Shown here: positions 10,125-19,897 of the stretch, piece by piece
Position numbering within the stretch: position 1 is the stretch's first letter
Layout: every line of letters begins with the position of its first letter
Source of the DNA: DRTC01 sp964521025
GTDB lineage: Bacteria; Cloacimonadota; Cloacimonadia; Cloacimonadales; TCS61
DNA length: 64,000 nucleotides
Assembly: GCA_964521025.1 (NCBI GenBank)
Contig: CAZFPK010000001.1
Location: 1 to 64,000, forward strand
Direction of reading: 5' to 3'
Position numbers and translations under genes: made by a program
Notes under the pieces: generated by a model
Told to the model about the DNA's origin: nothing
What the model saw: only the letters and a program-made list of their open reading frames with translations
The model's database searches: none

Positions 10125-11882
10125 ATGAATATGAAAAAGATAATTCTGATTTTATTGGTAATTGCTTTATTGCCCGCGTTATCCGCTTATACACGCGATG
10201 CATCCCGCATACAAATGGACGGAAATTTCACCGATTGGGAAAATATAAATCCGCTTTATTCCGATGCGAGCGGAGACCAGAATTCAGGAAACATCGATTT
10301 CAGAAATTTGAAAATAGTAAATGACGACAGGTTCGTTTTCTTTTATCTCGAGATCATGGACGAGCTGAATCTGCAGGGAAATAATTCGATCACGATCTAT
10401 CTCGATACGGATAACGATACTGATAACGGATTTTCCATAAACGGTATCGGAGCGGAATTAAAATGGGAATTCGGAGACCGCGACGGAACTTATTATTCAG
10501 ATTCCGGGAATTATGTAGTGTATCACGAATATATCGGCTTGATCACTTCTCCGACCGTTACCTCGACTGTTTTCGAGATTGCAATGGCTAGAAATTCCGA
10601 ACTTTACGGAGATCTCCTTTTCCCCGAAGATAATTTCAAAATCGTGATCAAAGATAATAGTGCGGGACAGGATATTTTACCAGAATCCGGAGAAACACTG
10701 ACTTATTTTTTTGACGAGACTTCTTTACCGGAAATCCCTGAAATTTCCCTGCAGAAACCGGAGAATTCCGATTTCAGGATCTTAACTTATAATGTTTTAT
10801 CAGACGGATTCTTTGAAACAAACCTTTTTGATAATTATGACAGGATTCTTTCCGCTCTCGGCCCGGAAATAATCTGCTTCCAGGAGATTTATGATCATTC
10901 CGCTTATCAAACCAAAAACCTGGTCGAACAGATGCTGCCTTCTTCAGGGAATGAGAATTGGTATTATGACGAGATCTGGTCCGATATTATTATTGTCAGC
11001 CGCTTTCCCGTTTTGGAATCTTTTTATTCGGATGGGAACGGTGTTTTTTTACTCGACTTGAGTTCGCAGGTAAACTCGGAATTGTTAATTGTTAATGCTC
11101 ATCTTCCTGCAGGAGATAATGATTATGATCGGCAAATCGAGATCGACAAAATCATGAAATTCATCCGTGAAGCAAAAGAACCCGGAGGATATCTTTACCT
11201 GGAAGAAAATACTCCCATCATTATTCTCGGAGATTTGAACCTTGTGGGTTATGCTCAACAATTGGAAACCTTGATCACCGGAGAGATCGTCAATCAACAA
11301 TACGGACCTTCCTTCGCTCCTGACTGGGACGGAACCGACTTGACAGACCTGACACCTCGACAAACAGAATTGTATATGTATTATACCTGGTATAATGATT
11401 GGAGCAGCTATTCTCCGGGCAGGCTCGATTTTATGATCTATACGGATCATGCGTTGTCTGCGGAAAATTGTTTTGTGCTTTTTACTCCCGAAATGTCTGC
11501 TGTGAATCTGGCTACTTACGGTTTACAAAGCAATGACTCGACCGAAGCATCAGACCATCTGCCGACAGTTTCGGATTTCCGGGTACTGTTCCCGAATAAT
11601 GCAGAAAATCCAGATCTCGAATTTGAATGGAATTTCAATATTTATCCTAATCCTGTTAAAACAAAAACAACGATCGATTATCAAATAAATAAACGAAGTT
11701 TTGTGGAAATAGAAATTTATAATCTAAAAGGACAATTAGTGGAAATTCTTGTGAATGAAGATAATAATAAAGGAGTACATTCGTTGGATTGGAATGTCAA
11801 TGATTTGAGTTCCGGGATTTATTTGATGAGATTTTCCAATAATGAATTTACACAGATCAGGAAGTGTCTGGTTGTGAAGTAA
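10125..11882 (+). CDS. Secreted endonuclease/exonuclease/phosphatase-fold protein
   Basis: 585 residues from ATG 10125, chosen because AAGGAAA precedes it and a signal peptide follows (MNMKKIILILLVIALLPALSAY); an in-frame TTG at 10077 would bury that peptide. Residues about 20-190 resemble a CBM9-like/DOMON-type domain (IQMDGNFTDWENI, then a beta-rich stretch). Residues about 220-500 carry the metal-dependent EEP fold: LTYNVLSDG, CFQEIY with the metal-binding Glu, NAHLPAGDND, IILGDLNL and the final SDHLPT. The tail is a FlgD-like sorting domain (YPNPVKTKTTI, IYNLKGQLVE, SSGIYLMRF). It is probably an extracellular nuclease or phosphodiesterase; the substrate cannot be told. Confidence 0.85.
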   Translation: MNMKKIILILLVIALLPALSAYTRDASRIQMDGNFTDWENINPLYSDASGDQNSGNIDFRNLKIVNDDRFVFFYLEIMDELNLQGNNSITIYLDTDNDTDNGFSINGIGAELKWEFGDRDGTYYSDSGNYVVYHEYIGLITSPTVTSTVFEIAMARNSELYGDLLFPEDNFKIVIKDNSAGQDILPESGETLTYFFDETSLPEIPEISLQKPENSDFRILTYNVLSDGFFETNLFDNYDRILSALGPEIICFQEIYDHSAYQTKNLVEQMLPSSGNENWYYDEIWSDIIIVSRFPVLESFYSDGNGVFLLDLSSQVNSELLIVNAHLPAGDNDYDRQIEIDKIMKFIREAKEPGGYLYLEENTPIIILGDLNLVGYAQQLETLITGEIVNQQYGPSFAPDWDGTDLTDLTPRQTELYMYYTWYNDWSSYSPGRLDFMIYTDHALSAENCFVLFTPEMSAVNLATYGLQSNDSTEASDHLPTVSDFRVLFPNNAENPDLEFEWNFNIYPNPVKTKTTIDYQINKRSFVEIEIYNLKGQLVEILVNEDNNKGVHSLDWNVNDLSSGIYLMRFSNNEFTQIRKCLVVK

Positions 11883-12045
11883 CACAATCAATCTTGACGA
11901 TCTCGTAAAAAGCCATTTTTATTAAGATTTTGAGTATTTTCAGGATTTTCTAACTTCTTGTTTTATAAGAAAATCTGAGTTTAATGTTTTCCAAAAAAAA
12001 TACTTAATTTTTCCTTTTTTGCGAGATCGTCAAGATTGATTGTGT
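11882..12045. repeat. MITE-like element, copy 1 (164 bp, long inverted ends)
   Basis: Left end 11882-11911 and right end 12016-12045 are inverted repeats matching at about 29 of 30 positions, with GATCTCGTAAAAA in common. The interior is non-coding and AT-rich. The ends match those of copies at about 22697-22858 and 56188-56333 in the core TCTYGTAAAAAG. It could also act as a stem that stops transcription of the upstream nuclease-fold gene. Confidence 0.6.
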
Positions 12046-12361
12046 AAAAATGGTTAAGTCTAATTTATGAATAGAACTATAAAAAAAGAAGAATTTGTAA
12101 AACGATGTCAGTAAAGGAAATATGGTTATTCTCGGAACTAAAAACAGGGGGGTGAAAGAAAAATGAAAACTTCAAGCACTGTTTTTTTCACAAAAAGACA
12201 ACACAAAAAAAAGGTTGAGTATTTACATCGGCTTCAACACTGAATCTAAAGAGATATTGGTTTTTAAAGACAAAATTAAGAAAAATAAAAACATCAAAAT
12301 CAAAAAAAAATAAGAAAATCAGTCTGATATTAGACTAAACATAAAAAATACAATGTAAAAA
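12046..12361. other. Gene-poor leader before the secreted phosphoesterase
   Basis: AT-rich DNA. A 26-codon ORF at 12163-12243 follows a G-rich ribosome-site-like GGGGGG. A second frame continues after its A-run with lysine-rich sequence, so it may be a decayed small gene or chance. A hairpin AGTCT/AGACT sits at about 12322-12337. I see nothing else firm. Confidence 0.35.
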
Positions 12362-15046
12362 ATGAAAAAAATATTGGTTTTATTATTTATCGGAATGAAT
12401 CTGGTTTTAACAGCCCAAACCAGCATCTATGAAATCCAATATACTGAAATTCCGGGAGAAGATGGCTATTTTCCATCTCCTTTGTATGAACAATATTTGA
12501 CGACTGGTGGAATCGTTTCCGGTATAAATTACGATATTGATCACTATTTTTTATCGTCATCGATAGGTGGAGCCTGGAATGGAATTTATGTTTATGATGA
12601 CGATCATTTTCCAGCGATCGGAGACAGCATTATTATTTATGGTCAGGTTTGGGAATATCATGGTTTTACTGAGATCAGAGATGTATCTTCCTTCGAGGTG
12701 ATCAGTTCCGATAATCCGCTGCCAACTCCAACCTTGGTGTCCACAAATGACATAAACACGCTGGAAGCTTACGAAAGTGCTTTGGTGAAAGTTGCGGATG
12801 TTACAGTTTTTTCAGGATACGATCAATGGTCGGAATGGCAGGTGGATGATGGCTCGGGAGAATGTTATATCGCAACCGGATTTTTCAATATCGATGAGAT
12901 AAGTTTCCCTTTAATTTTGGATTACCCATTTAATTCAATCACTGGAATCGTGTCTTATTCCTGGGGAGATTATCTTCTTCATCCAAGAAGTATCTCAGAT
13001 TTCGATTCTGTTCTCGAAAGTTATATTTTATCGACGAATCCTGAAAATATTTTTGGAAATTCCGGTTTTGAAGTTCCTGTATTTCTCTCTTTTTTAGGAG
13101 AATCTTCAGAAATAAATTCTTACCAGCTGGATTTTCAATTTGATCCGCTGATTGTAGATTATGCCGGTTTTGATGAGAATGGCACTTTATCGGAAAATGG
13201 TGATATTTCTGATCAGATAAATGGAAATGAAGTTATCATCGATTTTTCGGGAAATTTTTCTTTTTCAGGTGTCGAATCTTTAATAAATCTTAATTTCGAT
13301 CCGTTAAATTCCGGAGATTCGGGAATAGAATTGATTTCAGCAAACCTGAATGAGATAGAAGTCGATTACCTTTCTTCCGGGCAGATCGATATTCAAACAG
13401 AACTCGATCCGATCGGAGATACTCTGACCGTTATTATGCGACCGATTTCGAATATTCCAACGATCATCACTCCCGGTGAATATTTGGAAGTCATTTGTCT
13501 TGCACCTGAATATACTTATAACTGGAATGCGGAGTTAATTCATAATAATTACACTTTGCAATTGGAACTTGCTCAAACATCGTATTTTTCGGATTTGGAA
13601 CGCTACTATTTATATTTTACGATTCCGGAACCGGAAATTTTTGAATTATTTGATCTGAAAATTACAGCAACAAGAGACATCGAAGATATAACCCTGAATG
13701 CAGTTTGTATTATTCCTGAATATAAAGAGGATTATTATTTTGCTCATATAACGGATACACATTTACCTACACATTATTTTTATGATAATGAGGAGAGCAT
13801 AACCGATACTTCCGAGATAGTCGATCTGCGGGAAGTTATAAAAGATCTAAATTTGATCAATCCTGAATTTGTGCTGCTGACCGGAGACCTCGTAAATGAA
13901 GGAGAATTGGAGGATTTCGAGAACAGGAGATATTTTACTAAAGCACAGAGGATTTTGAATGAATTTGAAGTTCCTGTTTACCTGGTGGCAGGAAATCATG
14001 ATCTTGGTGGTTGGGAAGATACTCCTCCCGAGCAGGGAACTGCGCGCTGGAATTGGTGGCGGTTCTTTGGTTGGAAATGGCTTTTCGATCCACCGGAATC
14101 CAATCTTTATTACACTCAAAATTACAGTTTTGATTATGGTCCTATCCATTTTGTTGGTTTGGAATCTTATGTGAATTATGACTATCATTTGTATGAGATC
14201 TATGGTTATGAGAGTTTTATTCCAACTCAACTAAATTGGCTGGATAATGACCTGCAAAATGCTGATAGTGAAGCAGAACTACTTTTCTATCATTATGATT
14301 TTTCAGATCAGATCGACCTGGAAGAACTTGGTGTCGATATGGTTCTTTACGGACATATTCATCATGATGCGGGAGATATAAATTCTTATCCATACAATCT
14401 GGCAACAGACAATACTTGCGATGAAGATCGTGCCTATCGATTGATCAATGTTAATGGCACCGAATTCGATCCGCTAAGCACTAAGGATGCAGGTTGGAAT
14501 GGTAATAAACTGACCATCGATTATTATCCCTCAAATGAAGGAATTGCGGACAGTGTTTTAGCAATTGTCGATAACCAACATAATCAGGAATTTAATAATG
14601 CTTTGATAAAATTCGTAATGCCCGGAGAAGATTTTGATTATAATGTTGGATTTGGAATTTTGGAACAAGTCGATACATCCGGAGAATTTAATATTTGTTA
14701 TGTAAGGACATTTTTAGAAGCGAATTCAGTGACGGAAGTTTCAATCCGGTCTGTACAAACTCAGTCCGGTGAAAATGAAATCGTACAATTTAGTTCATTA
14801 CAAATATTCCCGAATCCTGTTACTTCCAAAACAACCATAAAATATAGTTTGGAGAATTCCGAAAATATCAAAATTGATTTGTTTAACTTAAAAGGTCAAT
14901 TTGTAGATACCATTTCTGATAAGAAGCAAACTGCCGGGACTTATGTTTATGATTGGGATATTCAAAATCTAAGTTCCGGGATATATTTTGTTAAGTTTTC
15001 GAGTGATGGATTTTCTCAGATCAAGAAATGTTTGATTATGAAGTAA
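12362..15046 (+). CDS. Secreted calcineurin-like metallophosphoesterase, multidomain
   Basis: 894 residues with a signal peptide. No clear ribosome site precedes ATG 12362. Residues about 20-215 look like an OB-fold/DUF5689-type segment. About 220-345 looks like a cohesin-like beta sandwich. The phosphoesterase core (about 455-690) has the five metal motifs: HITDTHLP, LLTGDLVNEG, YLVAGNHDLGG, LLFYHYDF and VLYGHIHHDAG. These predict a two-metal phosphatase or phosphodiesterase. The C-terminus is a FlgD-like sorting domain (FPNPVTSKTTIKY, LFNLKGQFVDT, SSGIYFVKF). Export to the cell surface is expected. It neighbours another secreted hydrolase (10125-11882) and may share a nutrient-scavenging role; that link is inference. 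Confidence 0.85.
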   Translation: MKKILVLLFIGMNLVLTAQTSIYEIQYTEIPGEDGYFPSPLYEQYLTTGGIVSGINYDIDHYFLSSSIGGAWNGIYVYDDDHFPAIGDSIIIYGQVWEYHGFTEIRDVSSFEVISSDNPLPTPTLVSTNDINTLEAYESALVKVADVTVFSGYDQWSEWQVDDGSGECYIATGFFNIDEISFPLILDYPFNSITGIVSYSWGDYLLHPRSISDFDSVLESYILSTNPENIFGNSGFEVPVFLSFLGESSEINSYQLDFQFDPLIVDYAGFDENGTLSENGDISDQINGNEVIIDFSGNFSFSGVESLINLNFDPLNSGDSGIELISANLNEIEVDYLSSGQIDIQTELDPIGDTLTVIMRPISNIPTIITPGEYLEVICLAPEYTYNWNAELIHNNYTLQLELAQTSYFSDLERYYLYFTIPEPEIFELFDLKITATRDIEDITLNAVCIIPEYKEDYYFAHITDTHLPTHYFYDNEESITDTSEIVDLREVIKDLNLINPEFVLLTGDLVNEGELEDFENRRYFTKAQRILNEFEVPVYLVAGNHDLGGWEDTPPEQGTARWNWWRFFGWKWLFDPPESNLYYTQNYSFDYGPIHFVGLESYVNYDYHLYEIYGYESFIPTQLNWLDNDLQNADSEAELLFYHYDFSDQIDLEELGVDMVLYGHIHHDAGDINSYPYNLATDNTCDEDRAYRLINVNGTEFDPLSTKDAGWNGNKLTIDYYPSNEGIADSVLAIVDNQHNQEFNNALIKFVMPGEDFDYNVGFGILEQVDTSGEFNICYVRTFLEANSVTEVSIRSVQTQSGENEIVQFSSLQIFPNPVTSKTTIKYSLENSENIKIDLFNLKGQFVDTISDKKQTAGTYVYDWDIQNLSSGIYFVKFSSDGFSQIKKCLIMK

Positions 15047-15104
15047 CACATTTATTCATTGTTGAAAAAATTATGATGCAATTAATTTCTGTAGTCAAAT
15101 GGGA

Positions 15105-15300
15105 AACCGTTGAAACGGTTCAAGATGCGGGATCGATGCTTTTCTCACCAGACTGAAGTCTGGTGTTATTCTGAATAAACATCTTATACCAATTAAAAAA
15201 TTTTCTGAACATGCATTTCAGATCAGAACAGCACCATAATTCATTATGGTGTTAAATTCAAACAATTCATTGTATGAACCATTTCAATGGTTTCAAATTA
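15105..15300. repeat. Hairpin-rich intergenic region before mtnA
   Basis: AACCGTT/AACGGTT (15105-15120), ACCAGACT/AGTCTGGT (15147-15164) and CACCATAAT/ATTATGGTG (15232-15251) are perfect palindromes with loops of about 2 nt. A fourth (CCATT/AATGG) lies near 15278-15290. The stems are unrelated in sequence, as in the clusters at 1576 and 5881. Confidence 0.55.
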
Positions 15301-15312
15301 CCGGAATAAATA

Positions 15313-16374
15313 ATGAAAGTAAACGGAAAAAACTACCGCACAGTTTGGATGAAAGATTCATCTGTTTTTATGATCGATCAACATCTTCTACCCTTTAAAT
15401 TCGAGATCTTTGAAGCTAAAACCTATAAAGATTCTTGTAATGCCCTCAAAACAATGAAAATAAGGGGAGCCGGAGCGATCGGAGCAGTTGCCGGTTTTGC
15501 TATGGCTCAAGCATTTCAGGAAGCACCAAAAGATGATTTTTTCAATTTTGTCAAAAAAGCAAAACAGGAAATCGAATTAACACGACCAACAGCGAGAAAT
15601 CTTTTTTATGCGACCGAAAGAGTTTTTCAAACAGCAAAAAAATCAAAAAATCCTGTTCAAACCGCTATTTTGGAAGCACAAAAAATTTCAGATGATGATG
15701 CCGATGCATCGTGGAAAATCGGGGAATTCGGATACCGTCTCATTAAAGACGGATGCAATATCGAAACGCATTGCAATGCAGGTTGGCTCGCATTTGTCGA
15801 TTTCGGAACAGCCCTCTCCCCTATTTATTTTGCTCATCGTTCAGGGAAAAAAGTTTTTGTATATGTAGATGAAACAAGACCGAGAAATCAAGGAGCAAAA
15901 CTCACTGCCTGGGAATTGCATAATGAAGGAATTGATCACAAGATAATTCCCGATAATGCGGGAGCATATTTGATGTCCCGGGGAAAAATCGATATGATGA
16001 TCGTGGGTGCTGATAGAATTGCCGCAAATGGTGATGTTGCTAATAAGATCGGAACTCTGGAAAAAGCGATTTGTGCAAAAGAATTCAATATTCCGTTTTA
16101 TGTCGCTGCTCCAACATCTACCTTTGATCTAAATTGCAGTTCTGGAAAAGAAATAATTATCGAAGAAAGAGATGAAGACGAAGTTCTTTCGCAAACAGGA
16201 TTATCAAATAAAGGAAATATCCAAAAAATATTGATATCTTCCCCCGGTTCAAGTGCATATAATCCTGCTTTCGATGTAACTCCAGCAAAATATATCAGCG
16301 GAATTATTACGGAAAAAGGAATCATCAAACCCGGAAAAGATGAAATTTTGAAATTATTACCACCTCAACCCTAA
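15313..16374 (+). CDS. mtnA: S-methyl-5-thioribose-1-phosphate isomerase family
   Basis: 353 residues, full length for MtnA. It converts methylthioribose-1-phosphate to methylthioribulose-1-phosphate in methionine/SAM by-product salvage. Seen: MKIRGAGAIGAVAGF, RPTARNL, the catalytic cysteine in THCNAG (C154), the DETRPRNQGAKLTAWEL block and the catalytic aspartate in VGADRIAANGDVANKIGT (D234). The related eIF2B-like ribose-1,5-bisphosphate isomerases are the main alternative. The neighbouring class II aldolase gene, 160 nt downstream in the same direction, favours MtnA. No ribosome site stands out before ATG 15313. Confidence 0.9.
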   Translation: MKVNGKNYRTVWMKDSSVFMIDQHLLPFKFEIFEAKTYKDSCNALKTMKIRGAGAIGAVAGFAMAQAFQEAPKDDFFNFVKKAKQEIELTRPTARNLFYATERVFQTAKKSKNPVQTAILEAQKISDDDADASWKIGEFGYRLIKDGCNIETHCNAGWLAFVDFGTALSPIYFAHRSGKKVFVYVDETRPRNQGAKLTAWELHNEGIDHKIIPDNAGAYLMSRGKIDMMIVGADRIAANGDVANKIGTLEKAICAKEFNIPFYVAAPTSTFDLNCSSGKEIIIEERDEDEVLSQTGLSNKGNIQKILISSPGSSAYNPAFDVTPAKYISGIITEKGIIKPGKDEILKLLPPQP

Positions 16375-16534
16375 TCCTTCTCCTACTGAGGAGAAGGGAA
16401 ATTGAGAAACGCAGGAAGAATTCAACTTAATCCTGATCCTTCTTCTATCGAAGAGATGGGAATTTGAGAAATGAATAAAAAATCGACTCAATCCTTAATC
16501 CATTTCCTTTAAGAAGAAGAAAATTTATTAGAAA
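16375..16534. repeat. Tandem diverged copies of a dispersed intergenic repeat
   Basis: Two adjacent, diverged copies of about 50 bp each (about 16370-16411 and 16425-16471). Each reads CTTAATCCT/CTAATCCT, then CTTCTNCT, a short purine half that pairs with it (GAGGAGAAGGGAA or GAAGAGATGGGAA), and TTGAGAAA. Each can fold. Similar sequence occurs at about 8437-8470, 45825-45990 and 62810-62860. Confidence 0.45.
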
Positions 16535-17131
16535 ATGCAATACAATGGTATAAAATTCAAGATTGAATTCCTCTCAAAAAAAATACCTGATGATAAAAGA
16601 ATTCGTGAATTGATCAGATGGTGCAGGTTATTCCACGAAAAGGAGCTCGCACCAGATCACGAAACAGGTTCTTTCGGAAATTTGAGTTTCAGGATTAATA
16701 AAGAAAAAAATCAATTCATTATCAGCAGTTCAGGATGCGATTTCAATGATAAGTTAAAAAATGAGAATTTCGTTCGGGTCGATTCCTGCAATTATTCCAA
16801 AAGGATAGTGTATTGTCACGGAAATCGAGAACCATCATCGGAAGCAATGCTACATTATGTCGTTTACCTGGAGAGACCGGAAATCTCTGCAATTTTTCAT
16901 GGTCATTCTGAGGAAATTTTAAGTTCAGCTGAAAAGTTGAAACTTCAGGTAACTTCCAAAAAAGAGGACTACGGAACTGTCGAATTAGTAAAAAGAGTTC
17001 TCGAGATCATCCCTGATCACGATTTCCTGATCTTGAAAGAGCATGGCTTTTTATCATTGGGAAAAACATTGGAAGAGACCGGAAAAAGAACTCTCGATTA
17101 TCTGAAACAAATATCTGATCTGAATCAATAA
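16535..17131 (+). CDS. Class II aldolase/adducin-family protein, probable sugar-phosphate aldolase
   Basis: 198 residues. Zinc ligands are visible as HGH (H122, H124) and a third His in LKEHGFL (H170). The candidate catalytic Glu is in SSEAMLHY (E103). TGSFGNLSFR and ISSSG are the phosphate-binding loops of the family. Members include L-fuculose-1-phosphate aldolase and MtnB dehydratase. Position after mtnA suggests methylthioribulose-1-phosphate as substrate. That could be cleavage to DHAP and methylthioacetaldehyde, as in the DHAP shunt, or MtnB-type dehydration. I cannot separate these from sequence; no mtnC, mtnD or kinase is nearby, which slightly favours the aldolase route. Confidence 0.75.
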   Translation: MQYNGIKFKIEFLSKKIPDDKRIRELIRWCRLFHEKELAPDHETGSFGNLSFRINKEKNQFIISSSGCDFNDKLKNENFVRVDSCNYSKRIVYCHGNREPSSEAMLHYVVYLERPEISAIFHGHSEEILSSAEKLKLQVTSKKEDYGTVELVKRVLEIIPDHDFLILKEHGFLSLGKTLEETGKRTLDYLKQISDLNQ

Positions 17132-17467
17132 ATTCCGTAGAAATGATATCATTGTAGAAAGAGGTGTGAACCTTGAGAAGAGCGTATAAAAACAACGGAA
17201 AAACTCCGTCAGAAGTGATATCTTAATATTCCACATCTTCAGTGTTTTATTTATTTTTTATATTTCCTCGAAGCTAACGCTTCTATCTACAAATATTAAA
17301 CACCTCTGGTGTTATTATTGAAATTTTGAAAAGAATTGAATACTCCGATCGTGCAAAAAAATTCAAAACATCAATTCCAAAATAAAAAAACTCCTTGCAA
17401 AGATTTTTCATTTTTTTTCTGTTAACCGGATTCCGAAAAGACGAAAAAATAGATCCGAGGAACAAGG
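17132..17467. repeat. Intergenic region with an internal imperfect direct repeat and hairpins
   Basis: No gene. TCCGTAGAAATGATATC (17136-17152) and TCCGTCAGAAGTGATATC (17206-17223) are imperfect direct repeats flanking about 55 bp. This layout resembles dispersed non-coding repeats of Bacteroidota-like genomes. Hairpins GAAGC/GCTTC (17270-17283) and ACACC/GGTGT (17300-17312) follow. The kinase promoter must be in the last 150 bp, but I cannot point to it. Confidence 0.4.
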
Positions 17468-19774
17468 ATGGAAAAGAAAAAGATCTTAATTGTCGAAGAT
17501 GAAATTATCATTGCTTTTGATATCAAGCATTCCTTATTGAAATTCGGATATGATGTAATTCACATCGTATCAAACGAGAATGATGCTTTAAAATCTGTAT
17601 CCAAGCAGAAACCTGACCTGGTTTTAATGGATATCATACTTGAAGGAGAAAAAACAGGTATCGACGCAGCTCAAAAAATAAAAGAAAAATATGGAATACC
17701 TTTAATCTTCCTGACTGCACATATTAGTGATGAAATTCTTGCAAAAGCAAAAGAGATAGAACCTTACGGTTATTTGATAAAACCTTTTAAAGAAAGTGAG
17801 TTACATGCAATTCTTGAAATGACATTTCATAAAATCAAAACTGAATCTGTATTAAAGAAAAGCGAGGAAAAACATAGAACCCTGATTGAAACGATGGAAG
17901 AAGGTTTGATCATTGTTGATGAAAAAGAAAACTTTACCTTTTCCAATCCGGCAGCATGCAAGATATTTGGTTATCCGGAAAAAATATTAACATCGATGAA
18001 TGTGAAGGATTTTGTTACGAAAGAAGAATTTCAAAAAATACTTGAAAACACAGAGCTTCGGAAAAAAGGAAAATCAAGTAAATATGAAATGGATATTTTT
18101 ACTAAAAATAATCAGAAAAAGATAATCACGATAGCAGCCAGCCCTTTAATGGTTGATGGTAAATTCAGCGGCACTTTTGGAATCATCAGTGATATTACAG
18201 AAAAAAAGAGAATAAATAAAACATTCCGGGAATTAATGAAAGCTGTTGAAACAATGACAATCGGAGTGACAATCACGGAAATCGACGGAAAAATAATTTT
18301 TACAAATCGAGCAGATGCTGAAATACACGGATACAAACCGCAGGAGTTAATAGGAAAGGATGTTCATATTTTTGCTCCTGTTAATATCAGGAAACCGGTA
18401 AGTTTGTCGCAGATAAAAAAATGGAAAGGCAGGATCAGAGAAAGTACCAATATAAGAAAGGACGGTTCAAAATTTCCGGTAAGATTAATGTCCGATATAG
18501 TCAAAGATAATAAAGGTAATCCGGTTGCAATTATCACAACCTGTGAAGATATAACCGAACGCAAACAAGCAGAAGAAGCACTCAGAGAAAGTGAAGAAAG
18601 ATTCAGAAGTACTTTTTTTCACGCAGCAGCCGGAATGATATTGATACATCCTGATGGTAAGATCAGACAGGTAAACCAGAGTTTCTGCAAAATGATCGGG
18701 TATAAAGAGAAAGAACTGCTGCAAAGAAAAATCGATTTCATCATACATCCTGAAGATGTTACAAAAAATTTAAGAAATATCAAAACCATGTTAAGAGGAG
18801 AACTCAACTATTTCCATATCGAAGAAAGATTCATTCATAAAAAAGGTAAAGTTATCTGGGTTAATGTCAGTATATCTTCAGTTAGTGATGATTTTGGAAA
18901 ATCGCTATATTTGATCGCACAAATTCTCGATATCAGCGAAATGAGAAAGGTCGAAGAAGAAATCAAGGAACTCAATCGAAGGCTTGAAGCAAGAGTTAAA
19001 GAAGAATTAAGTAAAAGAATAGAACAACAACAACTTCTTATCCAGAAATCAAAATTGGAATCTCTGGGAAAACTTGCTGCCGGAATTGCGCATGAGATCA
19101 ATCAACCATTGGCAGGAATTTCCATGGCAATGGATAATATTCTTTTCAAAATTTCAACAGATAAATGTTCGAAAAATTATCTCGATAAAAAAATCAATTC
19201 CGTTTTTAATGATATCGATAGAATCAGACATATTATCGAACATGTGAGGACTTTTTCCAGGGATCAGAAATCCGTTCTCCTGGAGAAGATCGATATTAAC
19301 GAGACCATCAAAAATGCACTTTCCATGGTTCAAACGCAATATAAAAATCACAATATCAAGGTTATTCTGGATTTTGAGAATGATCTGGGATTTACAATTG
19401 GAAACAAATTCAAACTCGAACAGGTTATCCTGAACCTTCTGAACAATGCAAAAGATGCCGTCGAAGACCGTGAGAATGCTGGGAATGATAGCGATTATAT
19501 AAAACAGATCAAGATCAAAACTTATAGTGATCAACAAAAAATTTGTATTGAGATAGAAGATAACGGAACCGGGATCCCGCTGGAAAATTTAGACAATATT
19601 TTTGATCCGTTCTTCACAACCAAAGAACCGGAAAAAGGAACAGGTCTCGGTTTGTCGATAATATACGGAATTATCCAGGAAATGAAAGGTGAGATCATGG
19701 TTAATAGTGAGAAAGATAAATATACTAGATTCCTTATCAATCTACCGGATCTATCTAAAAAGAAAAATAAATGA
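17468..19774 (+). CDS. Sensor histidine kinase with N-terminal receiver and three PAS domains
   Basis: 768 residues. The N-terminal receiver (1-122) is intact: E10/D11, phospho-acceptor D55, K105. PAS domains follow at about 135-250, 260-375 and 380-500; PAS2 and PAS3 show the PAS-associated tail forms DITERKQAEE and DISEMRKVEEE. A coiled coil (505-530) leads to the dimerisation helix with phospho-His in AGIAHEINQP (H542). The catalytic domain has NLLNNAKDA (about 657), DNGTGIP (about 698) and GTGLGLSI. No membrane segment is seen, so it is a cytoplasmic kinase. It lies 123 nt upstream of the NtrC-type regulator, its likely partner. A receiver at the N-terminus implies input from another kinase or feedback phosphotransfer. 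Confidence 0.92.
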   Translation: MEKKKILIVEDEIIIAFDIKHSLLKFGYDVIHIVSNENDALKSVSKQKPDLVLMDIILEGEKTGIDAAQKIKEKYGIPLIFLTAHISDEILAKAKEIEPYGYLIKPFKESELHAILEMTFHKIKTESVLKKSEEKHRTLIETMEEGLIIVDEKENFTFSNPAACKIFGYPEKILTSMNVKDFVTKEEFQKILENTELRKKGKSSKYEMDIFTKNNQKKIITIAASPLMVDGKFSGTFGIISDITEKKRINKTFRELMKAVETMTIGVTITEIDGKIIFTNRADAEIHGYKPQELIGKDVHIFAPVNIRKPVSLSQIKKWKGRIRESTNIRKDGSKFPVRLMSDIVKDNKGNPVAIITTCEDITERKQAEEALRESEERFRSTFFHAAAGMILIHPDGKIRQVNQSFCKMIGYKEKELLQRKIDFIIHPEDVTKNLRNIKTMLRGELNYFHIEERFIHKKGKVIWVNVSISSVSDDFGKSLYLIAQILDISEMRKVEEEIKELNRRLEARVKEELSKRIEQQQLLIQKSKLESLGKLAAGIAHEINQPLAGISMAMDNILFKISTDKCSKNYLDKKINSVFNDIDRIRHIIEHVRTFSRDQKSVLLEKIDINETIKNALSMVQTQYKNHNIKVILDFENDLGFTIGNKFKLEQVILNLLNNAKDAVEDRENAGNDSDYIKQIKIKTYSDQQKICIEIEDNGTGIPLENLDNIFDPFFTTKEPEKGTGLGLSIIYGIIQEMKGEIMVNSEKDKYTRFLINLPDLSKKKNK

Positions 19775-19897
19775 TGTTGGATATAAACCACTATGAAGTT
19801 TCTAACAAAAGTTAACTCACGGATATCCAGATAGACTTTAGTATATCTTCAGAAACTGATCAATTATATCATTCCTTGTAAAAAACAGGAGTTGTAA

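Noticed and set aside
12163..12243. 26-codon ORF after a G-rich ribosome-site-like sequence
   Set aside because: Low-complexity, lysine-rich, no relative in the window and an A-run after which another frame opens. Kept only as a note in the gene-poor region.
15047..15312. Possible CRISPR-like run of repeats
   Set aside because: The palindromes have different sequences and no constant repeat-spacer period. No cas gene is in the window.
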